The position numbers were made by a program, and so were the translations under genes. Under the pieces are notes generated by a model that worked only from the letters and a program-made list of their open reading frames with translations, searched no databases and was not told the DNA's origin. From Chondrinema litorale (GTDB taxonomy: Bacteria > Bacteroidota > Bacteroidia > Cytophagales > Flammeovirgaceae), in NCBI RefSeq assembly GCF_026250525.1, contig NZ_CP111043.1, forward strand, positions 372,001-436,000: a stretch of 64,000 bases of DNA, read 5' to 3'. Each line of letters starts with the position of its first letter. Positions within the stretch are counted from its first letter, which is position 1. This document shows positions 16,880 to 25,971 of the stretch, piece after piece.

Positions 16880-19075
16880 TTATGCTACTTCACTTTTAGT
16901 GTATTTGTAGACTAATATTTCCTTGAACTTCTCATTTTCAATCAGCTCTTCGTAGGTTCCTTCCATCAACTTTATGCCAGCATTAAGTAGTATAATTCTA
17001 TCGCAGCTTGCCATAGTCATAGGATCGTTAGAAACACATACAAGCGTCCAAGGATTTTCTTTGTCCATTAAAAAATGAAGAATTTTAAGTCTATCTACTT
17101 TTTCTAGATCTTTTAAAATATCGTTGAGAATTAAAAGTCTTGGTCTTTCAGCAATACATCTTGCTAATACCAATTTAGATGCAACACTTTGTGAGAAAAT
17201 TCTTCCTCCAGCTACCATATTGGTCATTAATCCATTTGGCAAAGCAGAAAATTGATCTAGCAAGCCTACACTTTCTAATGCCCAAGTAACATCTTCGTAA
17301 GAAACTTTAGAGTTACCCATTGTTACATTTTCTAGAATTGTTCCATCAAATATTTCTTCGCTAGATACATTCTTTGCAACCTGATCTCTTAAATGGTTTA
17401 AGTTTACATCGCGCATAGAAACTCCATTAAGAGAAATTGTACCTTCGTAAGAATCTAGTACACCAGAAAACAACCTCGCCATGGTATTTTTACCTGAGCT
17501 GTTATAACCAGAAATACAAACTCTCTCGCCTGGTTTTATGTCTAGATCAATCCCTTTAATAGAATATTCTGAATTACCCGGATACTTATACTTCACATTC
17601 CTTATTCTGATGTTTAAGCCATGATGCTGTTTTTCTGGAATGGTTATACCCCCGCTTTTCTCTAATCCAAGGTCGGTTACATTACCAATTTTTTCTACTG
17701 CAGTAAGCATATCGTAAACGGTACTCATATTGAGTATAAGTTTTTCAACAGCAGCCAAAATCATTACAATTACAATTTCTGTTGCTACAAACTGACCCAG
17801 TGTAATCTCTCTCTCCATTACCAACCAGCTACCAATTATGAGCAAACCACCAGTTACAATGGTTTTAAAACCAATAATGTTGATAAACTGAGCCATTAAA
17901 ATACGGAAATGCTTTTTTCTATAGTGCAGATAATTATTTACATAACTATCCATTTTTTGCAATGGCAAATTGGTGTGTCCAGCTAGTTTAAAAGAATATA
18001 AAGTACGAGCAATCTCCTCTAACCAATGTGCAACTTTATACTTGTACTTAGATTCGATAAGACTAGACTCCAAACCTTTTGGCCCTGTAAAATAGAATAC
18101 TAGCGTAATTGCAGTGAGCAATATGATGCTAAAAAAGATAAAAAACGGGTGATAGAAAGAAAGTAAAACCAAACCGAAAACGATCTGCAAAGCAGCACCA
18201 GTTAAATCTATAAGCAACTTAGGCAATCCTTTCTGAAGCGTTAATACATCAAAAAAGCGGTTCATTAACTCTGGAGCATAATCATTTAAAATAGACTCTG
18301 CTTTTACTTTGGGTATTCTGTGAGAAAACTCAAAAGCTGCTTTCACGAAAATTCTCCTTTGTAAAACCTCGACAATCGAATACTGCATTACCTGTAAAGC
18401 ACCAGCAATTAAAACCCCTATAATTACAAAAGAAATAAGTAGTATGATAGAGTTAAAAAACACACCACCAGATATCATTTCAATAATAGACTGCACACCC
18501 AAAGGCAACGAAAGACTGATTATAGAAATAATGATTGCATAGAAATAGATATAAAAAATATCTTTTCTTTCTGACCCTAGTAAGTTGAATAATCTGGAAA
18601 CCGGTCCTTTTATCTCATTCATGAGATTGTCATCTTCACTCACTAATGCATGCTGAGAAAAAGGAACTGCATATAATACTTCACCACTAGGTAGCATTTC
18701 CAGGTTTTGGAAAATGAATGAAGCATCTTCTATTTTAATTTCTTCTGAGTTTTTGTAGATATATGCACTAAAGTAATTATTATGCTCCTTATAAAGCATT
18801 ACTGGCATTACATCCTCTGTATCTCTATAAAATGTTAGTACAGGAAATCCCACCTCCTCAACAAACAATATAAATTGATCGAAAGGGAGGTTATTTTTCA
18901 TAATGGCAAGGTCTATTTTGCGTCCCTTGTCACTTAGGCCGTCAAGAAAAACTTCTGCTCTTCCTGTAAATGAGGTATTAGTATAATATTCATCCCGTAG
19001 GTTAACCATTTTAAAATCATGCTTAACCAATCCAGCCATTCGCTGAATTATTGGATCAAATTGTTTAGAATTCAT
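16880..19075 (-). CDS. ABC transporter of type I export type with a degenerate ATPase domain
   Basis: The protein (731 residues from the ATG at 19073-19075) has an N-terminal cytoplasmic region of about 165 residues that lacks any C39 peptidase Cys, about six transmembrane segments (DIFYIYFYAIIISIISLSLP onward), and a C-terminal ABC ATPase fold. Every ATPase motif is altered. Walker A reads GYNSSGKNT, with the Ser/Thr after Lys replaced by Asn. The Q-loop Gln is Ser (NVSSEEIFDGT). The signature is FSQSVASK instead of LSGGQ. Walker B ends LLILNDI, with Asp to Asn and Glu to Asp. The D-loop is KDLE, and the H-loop His is Asn (CVSNDP). It heads the operon with HlyD and TolC. The frame is also open to a GTG at 19156, but that extension is AT-rich and starts in a hairpin. 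It may bind but not hydrolyse ATP, or act with a second ABC protein. Confidence 0.88.
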   Translation of the reverse strand: MNSKQFDPIIQRMAGLVKHDFKMVNLRDEYYTNTSFTGRAEVFLDGLSDKGRKIDLAIMKNNLPFDQFILFVEEVGFPVLTFYRDTEDVMPVMLYKEHNNYFSAYIYKNSEEIKIEDASFIFQNLEMLPSGEVLYAVPFSQHALVSEDDNLMNEIKGPVSRLFNLLGSERKDIFYIYFYAIIISIISLSLPLGVQSIIEMISGGVFFNSIILLISFVIIGVLIAGALQVMQYSIVEVLQRRIFVKAAFEFSHRIPKVKAESILNDYAPELMNRFFDVLTLQKGLPKLLIDLTGAALQIVFGLVLLSFYHPFFIFFSIILLTAITLVFYFTGPKGLESSLIESKYKYKVAHWLEEIARTLYSFKLAGHTNLPLQKMDSYVNNYLHYRKKHFRILMAQFINIIGFKTIVTGGLLIIGSWLVMEREITLGQFVATEIVIVMILAAVEKLILNMSTVYDMLTAVEKIGNVTDLGLEKSGGITIPEKQHHGLNIRIRNVKYKYPGNSEYSIKGIDLDIKPGERVCISGYNSSGKNTMARLFSGVLDSYEGTISLNGVSMRDVNLNHLRDQVAKNVSSEEIFDGTILENVTMGNSKVSYEDVTWALESVGLLDQFSALPNGLMTNMVAGGRIFSQSVASKLVLARCIAERPRLLILNDILKDLEKVDRLKILHFLMDKENPWTLVCVSNDPMTMASCDRIILLNAGIKLMEGTYEELIENEKFKEILVYKYTKSEVA

Positions 19076-19153
19076 AGAGGTTCTAAAAAAATATTTTGAC
19101 TTAAAAATATTTTGGAATGAGTTGTTTGCTAATTGCTCAAATTTTAAAATGGA

Positions 19154-19173
19154 CACAATAATTTCTTATTGTG
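19154..19173. promoter_or_regulatory. inverted repeat upstream of the ABC export operon
   Basis: CACAATAA and TTATTGTG are perfect 8-base inverted arms with a TTTC spacer (plus-strand reading). It lies 79 bases upstream of the preferred ATG of the ABC gene and would cover the alternative GTG start at 19156. It could be an operator or a leader hairpin. Confidence 0.4.
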
Positions 19174-19231
19174 AATCATTCAACAAAAACAACACAAATA
19201 ACTGATTGACAATAAATTAGATTGGAATAGT

Positions 19232-19537
19232 TCAAAGAAGATATGAACTATGTAATATATAAAGTGGGAGATTAGTTGTAGCAAATAGTTGGCTGTTTAA
19301 GCTAATTTCTGGTATATTTACTACAAGTTCCGCTTCAGGAAATACAGTATAGAACTGACGCTCAACTTCTTTATTACTATTGACTTGATGGATTGCTATT
19401 TCCGTCTTGATGGATTCTTCTTCTAGTACATTCTCAGAATCTGACTTTTCACAATCGGAAAAACAGAAGATGCTTAAGTCTACACTTGATAAGTGCAAGG
19501 TACTTAAAATGAAAATGTATGATAAAAGTTTTGACAT
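19232..19537 (-). CDS. small exported or membrane-associated hypothetical protein, 101 aa
   Basis: I do not recognise this protein with certainty. An ATG at 19535-19537 gives 101 residues. The first 27 are hydrophobic after a Lys (MSKLLSYIFILSTLHLSSVD...), resembling a signal peptide, followed by CFSDC with Cys25 and Cys29, an acidic stretch (EKSDSENVLEEESIKTE), and a C-terminal half with beta-like and hydrophobic segments. Its layout recalls small Cys-containing exported proteins that precede efflux genes in Bacteroidota, but this is a weak resemblance. A minus-strand TAATTTTG element at 19585-19592 lies 48 bases upstream of the ATG, and the ABC export operon begins downstream on the same strand. 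It could be a partner or cargo of that operon. Confidence 0.55.
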   Translation of the reverse strand: MSKLLSYIFILSTLHLSSVDLSIFCFSDCEKSDSENVLEEESIKTEIAIHQVNSNKEVERQFYTVFPEAELVVNIPEISLNSQLFATTNLPLYILHSSYLL

Positions 19538-19584
19538 AAAGTTAGTTAAGCCGCAATACTAGGTTTTATACTATATTGATATTA

Positions 19585-19592
19585 CAAAATTA
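19585..19592 (-). promoter_or_regulatory. putative -7 element (TAATTTTG) for the small ORF and export operon
   Basis: Read on the minus strand this is TAATTTTG, a perfect TAnnTTTG. A start near 19579 would give a leader of about 42 bases for the 101-aa gene. No other -7 match stands before the ABC gene, so this could drive the whole four-gene set. Confidence 0.4.
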
Positions 19593-19768
19593 TGGAGAAA
19601 ATGTTTTTTTCGATTAAATTTCAAGAAAAAAATATCTGGTTTTAGCGAATTAAATCGACAGAAATTCCCCATAAGCCATAATAACCTAGCTATTAGTATA
19701 AAAGTTTAATAATCTATTTTTTTTCCGGCATTTAATTTTTCAACTTACAACTAAACTAAAAATAAAAG

Positions 19769-19776
19769 TAATTTTG
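19769..19776 (+). promoter_or_regulatory. putative -7 element (TAATTTTG) for the hybrid kinase gene
   Basis: TAATTTTG fits TAnnTTTG. The transcript start expected near 19783 leaves 27 bases to the first possible TTG start and 60 to the second. Confidence 0.4.
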
Positions 19777-19809
19777 GCTGGTAAGTATTCTCTCTATTTT
19801 TAAATTGTA

Positions 19810-22800
19810 TTGTTTTTTGTCCCGGCTTTAAATTTTAAAAATTTGGAACTATTTCAAAAAAATAAGGAAGAGTTGATAGAAGAAATTCTACAACTCCGAG
19901 AAAAACTGGCAAAAAAAGAATTTACAGAATATTCAGATGACGATCCTAATGATATAGACATTACTGAATATTATGTATCCAATCACTTTGTATGTAAACA
20001 TTGGTTAGATGGAGAGATTTTTTTCTTAAATGACCAAAGCAGAGACACTTTTAATATAAGTGAAGAGGACTATAACAAAGCCAATATCAAAGACTTAATA
20101 CCTGAGCAGCATATTCATATATATGAATTATATATAACAAAACTGGCTCAAAGTAAAACAGCTCGAGGTTATGTAAGCTTAATAGATAAAGATGGTAATA
20201 CCGTTGTGCTTGATTTTATAAGCATGTATGTGGAGCACGAAAATGGCAGACCATTTATTAGAGGAATTGGTAGAGATGTAACCACCAAGCTTAAAAAGAA
20301 AAAATGGCTAACCGCTGCTAAAGAATTCTATAAATCGCTTTTCGAGAAGAACAATAACATCATTTTCTTACTCGAAACAGATGGCAATATTATAGACATT
20401 AATAAAACAGGTCTTCAATTTTTTGGGCTCGATAAAGACAATGTAAATTACCAAAGACTCGAAGATGTTTTTGAAAAATATGATATTTCTATAATTGAGC
20501 CTAAAGGTAAGCATGTAGACGACTTACTAAACATAGAACAAAAAATTCTAATTGAAGGCGACTACCCAAACAAAGGAAAATTCACTCTGGAAATTAGCCT
20601 CGATGAAGCGCAATATTACAATCAGAGCTTAGTAGTTGCCTATTGCAGAGATGTTACAGAAGAAAAAAAAATAGAGGCAGATAATGAGGCCAGATACGAA
20701 GAATTACTGGTTTTTAATGAAACAATCAGAAATATTTTCCCCGAAAAGAATACCGAGCAACTTCTGATAAGATCATTAAATATTATCTCGAAGCTTAAAC
20801 ATATTAGTTATAGCTGTATTCTGAAAAGTACAGAAGAAAAGCAGAATAATATCCTATATCAGATCAATCCAGACATTGATCAAAGATTACCACAACTAAT
20901 AATAAATACAGATTTAACACAGTATCCAGATTTAATTAACCAGAGAAGACCCAGACTATTTAAACCTTTCGAATTACACGAGGCACAAAAAGACCCACTA
21001 CTTTTATTGCCTATCCACATAGAAAGTAAAGTTGAATACATCTGTTGCTATGAACTAAACTCCGCATCTGGCAATCTTACTTTGCAACTTAAACTACTTG
21101 CCATGGAAATTAACAGTCGGTTAAACGAGGCTGTTTTCCAGAATAAATTGGCAGTGAGTGAAAATAGATTTAAAACCATTGCCAACTACGCTCCTTCTCT
21201 CATGAGAATGGCAAACATCGAAAATGAGTTTTATTATTATAATGATCAGTGGACTAAATTTATAGGAGAATGTACTGATGACTCTGAGCAAAAAGCATGG
21301 AAAAAATGTGTTTATGAAGAAGACAAGAATATAATAGATAAGATTGAAAAACACATTGAAAATAAAGAGCCTTATGAGTGTATTTATCGACTCAAAAGAA
21401 ATGACGATCAATACAGGTGGTTACTAGAAAAAGGTAGTCCATACTACGATAACAAAGGAAATTACAAAGGTTTTATAACTTCTGCTGTAGACATACACGA
21501 CCGCAAAGAAAAAGAAGAGCAAAAAAGTTACGAAGATATGATTAAGTATTCTGAAGAACGCCTTCAGAATGCTTTAAAAAATGCCATCACCTTTGCCATT
21601 ACCATAGATCGAAATGGAAACATAAAGTTTTGCAACCAATTTTTACTGGACGTTAGCGGTTGGAAATCGGATGAACTCGTTAATAAAAGCTTATTTGAGG
21701 TATTCCAACCTTCATTAGAAAGTGAAGGCAAACTAAGAATTTCTGGTTTCCTCGATACATTTGAGGGCACACTCAGAACAAAAAAAGGAGAAAGACTTAC
21801 CATCAGGTTTAATTCCATTGTGTTGAATGACCAGCAGGGAGACATAGCTTCTATGACTATTGTAGGAGAAGATATTACCGAACAAATTAAGGTTACAAAA
21901 GCCCTACACGAAACAAACCAACTATTACAAGACCTATTTGATGGCGCCAACGACCTTATTTTTATATTCGATGAACAAGGTAAAATTATTCTGGTAAATA
22001 ATACCTTTAAAGACTTACTTGATTACGAAGATCACGAGATTAAGCAAATCAACCTTGATTACCTCATTGACGAAGAAGCTTACGACGAAACAATTTCTAG
22101 CTTGCAGAAAGCTAAACTTCTTGGTAAGTTAGATAAGTTCGAAACTGTTTTTGTAAGCAAACAAGGCAAAAAATTTAATTTACGGGGTACGCTTAGTTGT
22201 ACAATAGACCAGAACAAACCTTATCTGTTTAGAGCAATGCTTTTCGATTATACAAGCAGCTTAAGAGCAGAAAAGGCGCAAAATCTTTATTACCAAATTG
22301 CCCGACTGGTTGAAAAAGACACGCCGATAAACGTATTATATGAAAAGTTCTACGAATTGCTCGACCAAGCAATTGGTGTTGAGAGTTTTATTGTAGCACT
22401 TAAAAACCCAAAAACTAAAGAAGTATCTTTCCCATTTACAGTTAACTCACCAGAATTTAAGGAGACCCCTATAACACTCCATTCTTTTGTGGAATATGCT
22501 GTTTCCAACTTTAAAAGACCCATGTTCTTTTATGAGGATATGATTAAAAAAATAATGGAATCTCAAAACCTAGCACAAACGAAAAATATTCCAAGTGTAT
22601 GGTTAGGTGTTCCATTGGTGATTAATGAGAAGGTTGTAGGGATGATTGTTTTACAATCTTTCAAAAACAAACAGAAATTTAAAAAGAAAGACCTCGAATT
22701 ACTCACTTTCGTATCTGGTCAGCTAGCTAGAACAATTCTTCGTTTCCAACACGAAAAAGAAATTAATGAGCAATCGGCTCGCTTAGAAGCCATTTTCGAA

Positions 22801-25101
22801 AGTGGCTCACATTTAATGTGGTCGGTAGATAAACGATTCAGATTAACAAAGTTCAATAAGAATTTTGCTGATAGCCTCTGGCAATATTTCCATTTTGATC
22901 CGAAAACAATGTTACCCTTGTACAGAACATTTCAAGATCAAAACCCGAAATTTATCAGAATGTGGTATGAGCGATACAGCTTAGCATTTAAAGGCAGACC
23001 ACAGCAGTTCGAAATGAAATTCACTTTGGAAAATGGTGAAGAACACTGGCGAGAAATCTACCTCAACCCGATTTACAATAAGAAAAATCAAATTCTGGAA
23101 GTATCTGGTGTTGCACATGATATTACCCAAAAGAAAGTTACAGAAATTGGTCTTGCAGAAAGCGAAGAGAAATTCAGAAATATCTTTGAATCGTTCCAAG
23201 ATGTTTACTTCAGAATAGATTTAGAAGGTATAATAACCATGATAAGCCCATCTATTTATGAGCTTATAGGTGAAAAACAAATCGAAGTACTGGGTAAACC
23301 AATTACCAATTACCTACTCAACGATTTTAAATTGCAATATCTGCTCAGGGAGTTGCTGAAGCATAGTAATGTAATCAACTTCGAAAGCCAGATCATTTCT
23401 AAAGATGATGATATTAAGAGTACTATCTCCAATTTCAGACTAATTTACGATAAAAATGGCCATCCGCTTTCAATCGAAGGAGTTGCTAGAGATATTACTA
23501 CGCTTAAAAATGCTACAGAAGGTTTAAGAGAGGCTAAAGAACTGGCAGAGAAATCACTCAAAGTAAAGAAACAGTTCCTTTCTAATATGAGTCACGAGAT
23601 TAGAACACCGATGAATGGTATTATTGGAATGATCGACCTACTCACAGAAACCAACCTGAATCAGGAACAATACGAGTATGTAAATACCATTAAAAAATCT
23701 TCTGAAACTCTATTAAATATCCTCAACGATATTCTAGACCTTTCTAAAATAGAAGCTGGTAAAATGGAGCTTCGAGAAACTACTGTTTCTATTAGACGAA
23801 TTTTGGATAAACTACATGCATTGTTCTTCCAGCAGGCACAAGTAAAAGACTCTAAACTGGTTTACAACATCGGCAAAACAGTGCACGATTATATTATTGC
23901 AGACGAAACAAGGCTTTTACAAATTCTATCCAATCTCACGTCAAATGCCATTAAATTTACCGAAAGCGGAGAAATTACCATCTCGGTAAAAGTTTATGAA
24001 GATCACCCCGACCATCAACTGCTTCACATTGATGTAAGTGATACTGGCATTGGTATTTCACAAGAAAACCTCAACTTGCTATTTAAACAATTTAGCCAAG
24101 TAGATAATTCTTATACAAAATCTTATGGTGGTACAGGTTTGGGGCTAGCAATTTCCAAAGAACTGAGCCACATAATGGGTGGAGATATTGGGGTAACATC
24201 AGAAATAAACAAAGGAAGCACATTCTGGTTTACCATAAAAGCTCAGAAAAGTGCTCAAAACAAACTGGTTACCAATGAAGAAGATGAGATTTCATTAAAG
24301 AAAAGAGCATTTAAAAAACCACCAAAAGTATTATTGGTAGACGATAACATGGTTAACTTAAGTGTAGCAGGAAGAATTCTAAAAAAGGCTGGATGCGAAA
24401 TTTCTATTGCCATTGGCGGACCAGATGCCATTCAAATTGTACAGACCGATATTTTTGATATGATTTTTATGGATATACAAATGCCTGGAATGAACGGTAT
24501 TACAGCCACAAAAAAAATTAGAGAGCTAAATCTGGACTACAACCCTCCTATTATTGCCATGACAGCCTTTAGCATGCAAGAAGAAAGAGCTGAATTTTTA
24601 GTTTCTGGCCTTGATGATTTTGTAGCTAAACCTATTAAAGCGACTACACTTATAAGTAAAGTGAAAAAATGGTATGCTGAAGAGGATGAAGAAAATGTAA
24701 TTGAAGCAGTAGAAGTGAGTGAAAATGGCAGTAGTAACAGTAACGGCCATACCGAAGAAAAATCAATCTTAAATATTAGCACTGCACTTGAACTCAAGAA
24801 ATACGGTGGAGATGAAATTCTGGTAGATTCTTACCAAGAATTTGAAGACGATACCCGACAGTTAATTTCTCAAGTAAGTGATGCCATGCAGATAGATGAT
24901 ATTAAAGAAGCACTTAGTTTATTACATACTATAAAAGGGAATGCCAGTACATTAGGAGTTGATCGAGTTGCAAGTTACGCAGCCCTTATTGAGAAAGAAC
25001 TTAAACAAAATGATGTAAGTAATTTTGATAGACACTTTGAAGGTCTCAAAAATGATTTTAAAGAATTTGAATTGAACTACAGAAAACTATTGAATATTTA
25101 A
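19810..25101 (+). CDS. giant soluble hybrid sensor histidine kinase with multiple PAS and GAF domains
   Basis: The protein is up to 1763 residues with no signal peptide or transmembrane helix. Order by reading: short coiled coil (1-45), PAS (about 55-155), PAS (172-290), GAF-like (295-445), PAS (452-565), PAS (587-700), PAS (706-815), GAF (823-975), PAS (987-1110), PAS (1117-1240), HisKA with SNMSHEIRTPMNG and phosphoacceptor His1262, HATPase, receiver (about 1505-1620, VLLVDDN, Asp1555 in FMDIQMPG), and a C-terminal Hpt domain with His1706 in LLHTIKGNASTLG. It can therefore run a full His-Asp-His relay internally, passing phosphate to an outside receiver. There is no in-frame ATG until residue 139, inside the first PAS; TTG at 19810 or 19843 is the probable start. 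The 3' neighbour is a lone receiver. Confidence 0.95.
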   Translation: MFFVPALNFKNLELFQKNKEELIEEILQLREKLAKKEFTEYSDDDPNDIDITEYYVSNHFVCKHWLDGEIFFLNDQSRDTFNISEEDYNKANIKDLIPEQHIHIYELYITKLAQSKTARGYVSLIDKDGNTVVLDFISMYVEHENGRPFIRGIGRDVTTKLKKKKWLTAAKEFYKSLFEKNNNIIFLLETDGNIIDINKTGLQFFGLDKDNVNYQRLEDVFEKYDISIIEPKGKHVDDLLNIEQKILIEGDYPNKGKFTLEISLDEAQYYNQSLVVAYCRDVTEEKKIEADNEARYEELLVFNETIRNIFPEKNTEQLLIRSLNIISKLKHISYSCILKSTEEKQNNILYQINPDIDQRLPQLIINTDLTQYPDLINQRRPRLFKPFELHEAQKDPLLLLPIHIESKVEYICCYELNSASGNLTLQLKLLAMEINSRLNEAVFQNKLAVSENRFKTIANYAPSLMRMANIENEFYYYNDQWTKFIGECTDDSEQKAWKKCVYEEDKNIIDKIEKHIENKEPYECIYRLKRNDDQYRWLLEKGSPYYDNKGNYKGFITSAVDIHDRKEKEEQKSYEDMIKYSEERLQNALKNAITFAITIDRNGNIKFCNQFLLDVSGWKSDELVNKSLFEVFQPSLESEGKLRISGFLDTFEGTLRTKKGERLTIRFNSIVLNDQQGDIASMTIVGEDITEQIKVTKALHETNQLLQDLFDGANDLIFIFDEQGKIILVNNTFKDLLDYEDHEIKQINLDYLIDEEAYDETISSLQKAKLLGKLDKFETVFVSKQGKKFNLRGTLSCTIDQNKPYLFRAMLFDYTSSLRAEKAQNLYYQIARLVEKDTPINVLYEKFYELLDQAIGVESFIVALKNPKTKEVSFPFTVNSPEFKETPITLHSFVEYAVSNFKRPMFFYEDMIKKIMESQNLAQTKNIPSVWLGVPLVINEKVVGMIVLQSFKNKQKFKKKDLELLTFVSGQLARTILRFQHEKEINEQSARLEAIFESGSHLMWSVDKRFRLTKFNKNFADSLWQYFHFDPKTMLPLYRTFQDQNPKFIRMWYERYSLAFKGRPQQFEMKFTLENGEEHWREIYLNPIYNKKNQILEVSGVAHDITQKKVTEIGLAESEEKFRNIFESFQDVYFRIDLEGIITMISPSIYELIGEKQIEVLGKPITNYLLNDFKLQYLLRELLKHSNVINFESQIISKDDDIKSTISNFRLIYDKNGHPLSIEGVARDITTLKNATEGLREAKELAEKSLKVKKQFLSNMSHEIRTPMNGIIGMIDLLTETNLNQEQYEYVNTIKKSSETLLNILNDILDLSKIEAGKMELRETTVSIRRILDKLHALFFQQAQVKDSKLVYNIGKTVHDYIIADETRLLQILSNLTSNAIKFTESGEITISVKVYEDHPDHQLLHIDVSDTGIGISQENLNLLFKQFSQVDNSYTKSYGGTGLGLAISKELSHIMGGDIGVTSEINKGSTFWFTIKAQKSAQNKLVTNEEDEISLKKRAFKKPPKVLLVDDNMVNLSVAGRILKKAGCEISIAIGGPDAIQIVQTDIFDMIFMDIQMPGMNGITATKKIRELNLDYNPPIIAMTAFSMQEERAEFLVSGLDDFVAKPIKATTLISKVKKWYAEEDEENVIEAVEVSENGSSNSNGHTEEKSILNISTALELKKYGGDEILVDSYQEFEDDTRQLISQVSDAMQIDDIKEALSLLHTIKGNASTLGVDRVASYAALIEKELKQNDVSNFDRHFEGLKNDFKEFELNYRKLLNI

Positions 25102-25178
25102 GTATATTTCTATTAGTCTATAAATTACCAACAGTCAAACTCTCATTTATTATTACCAATAATTTAAACTTTTAAAAT

Positions 25179-25553
25179 ATGACTGCAAAAAAAATTCTTG
25201 TAGCGGAAGATAGCTCTGTTATTCAAAATATCACTAAAAAAGTACTCCAATTTCAGAATTTTGATATCAAGTCTGCTAAAAACGGACAACAGGTACTCAA
25301 AATGATTGAAAAGGAAGACTTTGCAGCAATTTTAATGGATATCAATATGCCGATTCTTGATGGAATGTCTTGTGCAAAAAAAATCAGATCGTTAGATGAT
25401 TCCACTAAAGCTAATGTGCCAATTATTGCCATAACAGGCAATGCACAAAATTATACCATGGACGATTTTAAAGATGCCGGTATAAACGATTATTTACCAA
25501 AACCACTCAATTTTGATAAACTAGTACTTACTGTAAAGAAATACGCTCAGTAA
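25179..25553 (+). CDS. single-domain response regulator (CheY-like receiver)
   Basis: The 124-residue protein is a receiver domain only. Acidic residues Glu10 and Asp11 (LVAEDSS) form the metal site, Asp54 in ILMDINMP is the phosphorylation site, Thr in IIAITGNA and Lys in YLPKPLN complete the active site. With no DNA-binding or enzymatic output it must act through protein contact or as a relay shuttle. It starts 77 bases after the hybrid kinase, on the same strand, with no terminator or -7 element seen in the gap, so the two are probably co-transcribed. The natural inference is that the Hpt His1706 of the kinase phosphorylates Asp54. Confidence 0.93.
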   Translation: MTAKKILVAEDSSVIQNITKKVLQFQNFDIKSAKNGQQVLKMIEKEDFAAILMDINMPILDGMSCAKKIRSLDDSTKANVPIIAITGNAQNYTMDDFKDAGINDYLPKPLNFDKLVLTVKKYAQ

Positions 25554-25567
25554 ATTATATTTGCAGT

Positions 25568-25609
25568 ATAAGAGTTTTTGAAGCTTTTAAATACTTCAAA
25601 AACTCTTAT
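25568..25609 (+). terminator. hairpin after the kinase-receiver operon
   Basis: A 16-base perfect stem (25568-25583 with 25594-25609) encloses a 10-base loop, with stem core AGAGTTTTTGAAG. Only short T runs follow, so termination efficiency is uncertain, but the position 15 bases after the stop codon fits. Confidence 0.7.
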
Positions 25610-25663
25610 TATTAGTTTATTAAGAACGCTTTGAGTCCTTTCTGCTGAAAGGTGATGTTTGCT

Positions 25664-25942
25664 ATGGAAAAAAAATCAACGATAAGATACACCCAACACT
25701 TTCTAAACAAATTGGAAGACCTATTTGCCGAAACTGATTTTGTGCTGAGATACGAAAAAGGGAATTTTAAATCAGGTTATTGTCTATTAAAAGACACCCG
25801 AATTGCCATTATCAATAAATTTTTTCCATTAGAAGGCAAAATCAATTCATTAATAGATATAATTAAAGAGATAGAAGTGCAACCTGAGCAACTATCAGCT
25901 AAAAACCAAAAGCTTTATAAGCAGCTTTTACAATCAGCTTAA
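25664..25942 (+). CDS. small conserved-looking hypothetical protein, 92 aa
   Basis: I do not recognise the family. The ATG at 25664 gives MEKKSTIRYTQHFLNKLEDLF, a likely start; an ATG three codons earlier (25655) and a GTG at 25652 are also in frame. The protein is soluble and mixed alpha/beta: an N-terminal helix, a strand pair (FVLRYEKGNFKSGYCLLKDTRIAIINKFF), then two helices (LIDIIKEIEV and EQLSAKNQKLYKQLLQ). It ends 29 bases before the metallo-beta-lactamase gene and is the first gene of a four-gene unit with it, tag and an M28 peptidase. A weak CCTTTC/GAAAGG hairpin lies just before its start (25637-25652). Its role is unknown. Confidence 0.7.
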   Translation: MEKKSTIRYTQHFLNKLEDLFAETDFVLRYEKGNFKSGYCLLKDTRIAIINKFFPLEGKINSLIDIIKEIEVQPEQLSAKNQKLYKQLLQSA

Positions 25943-25971
25943 AAAGATAATTAAACTAAAAACCAGCAAAA

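Noticed and set aside
16880..19156. Longer ABC protein starting at GTG 19156
   Set aside because: The extra 27 codons are extremely AT-rich, resemble no domain, and start inside an inverted repeat; the ATG at 19075 is more plausible, though the longer form cannot be excluded.
21564..21950. 128-codon minus-strand ORF inside the hybrid kinase gene
   Set aside because: Antisense to conserved PAS segments; Ser/Phe-rich composition is typical of reverse reading of AT-rich genes.
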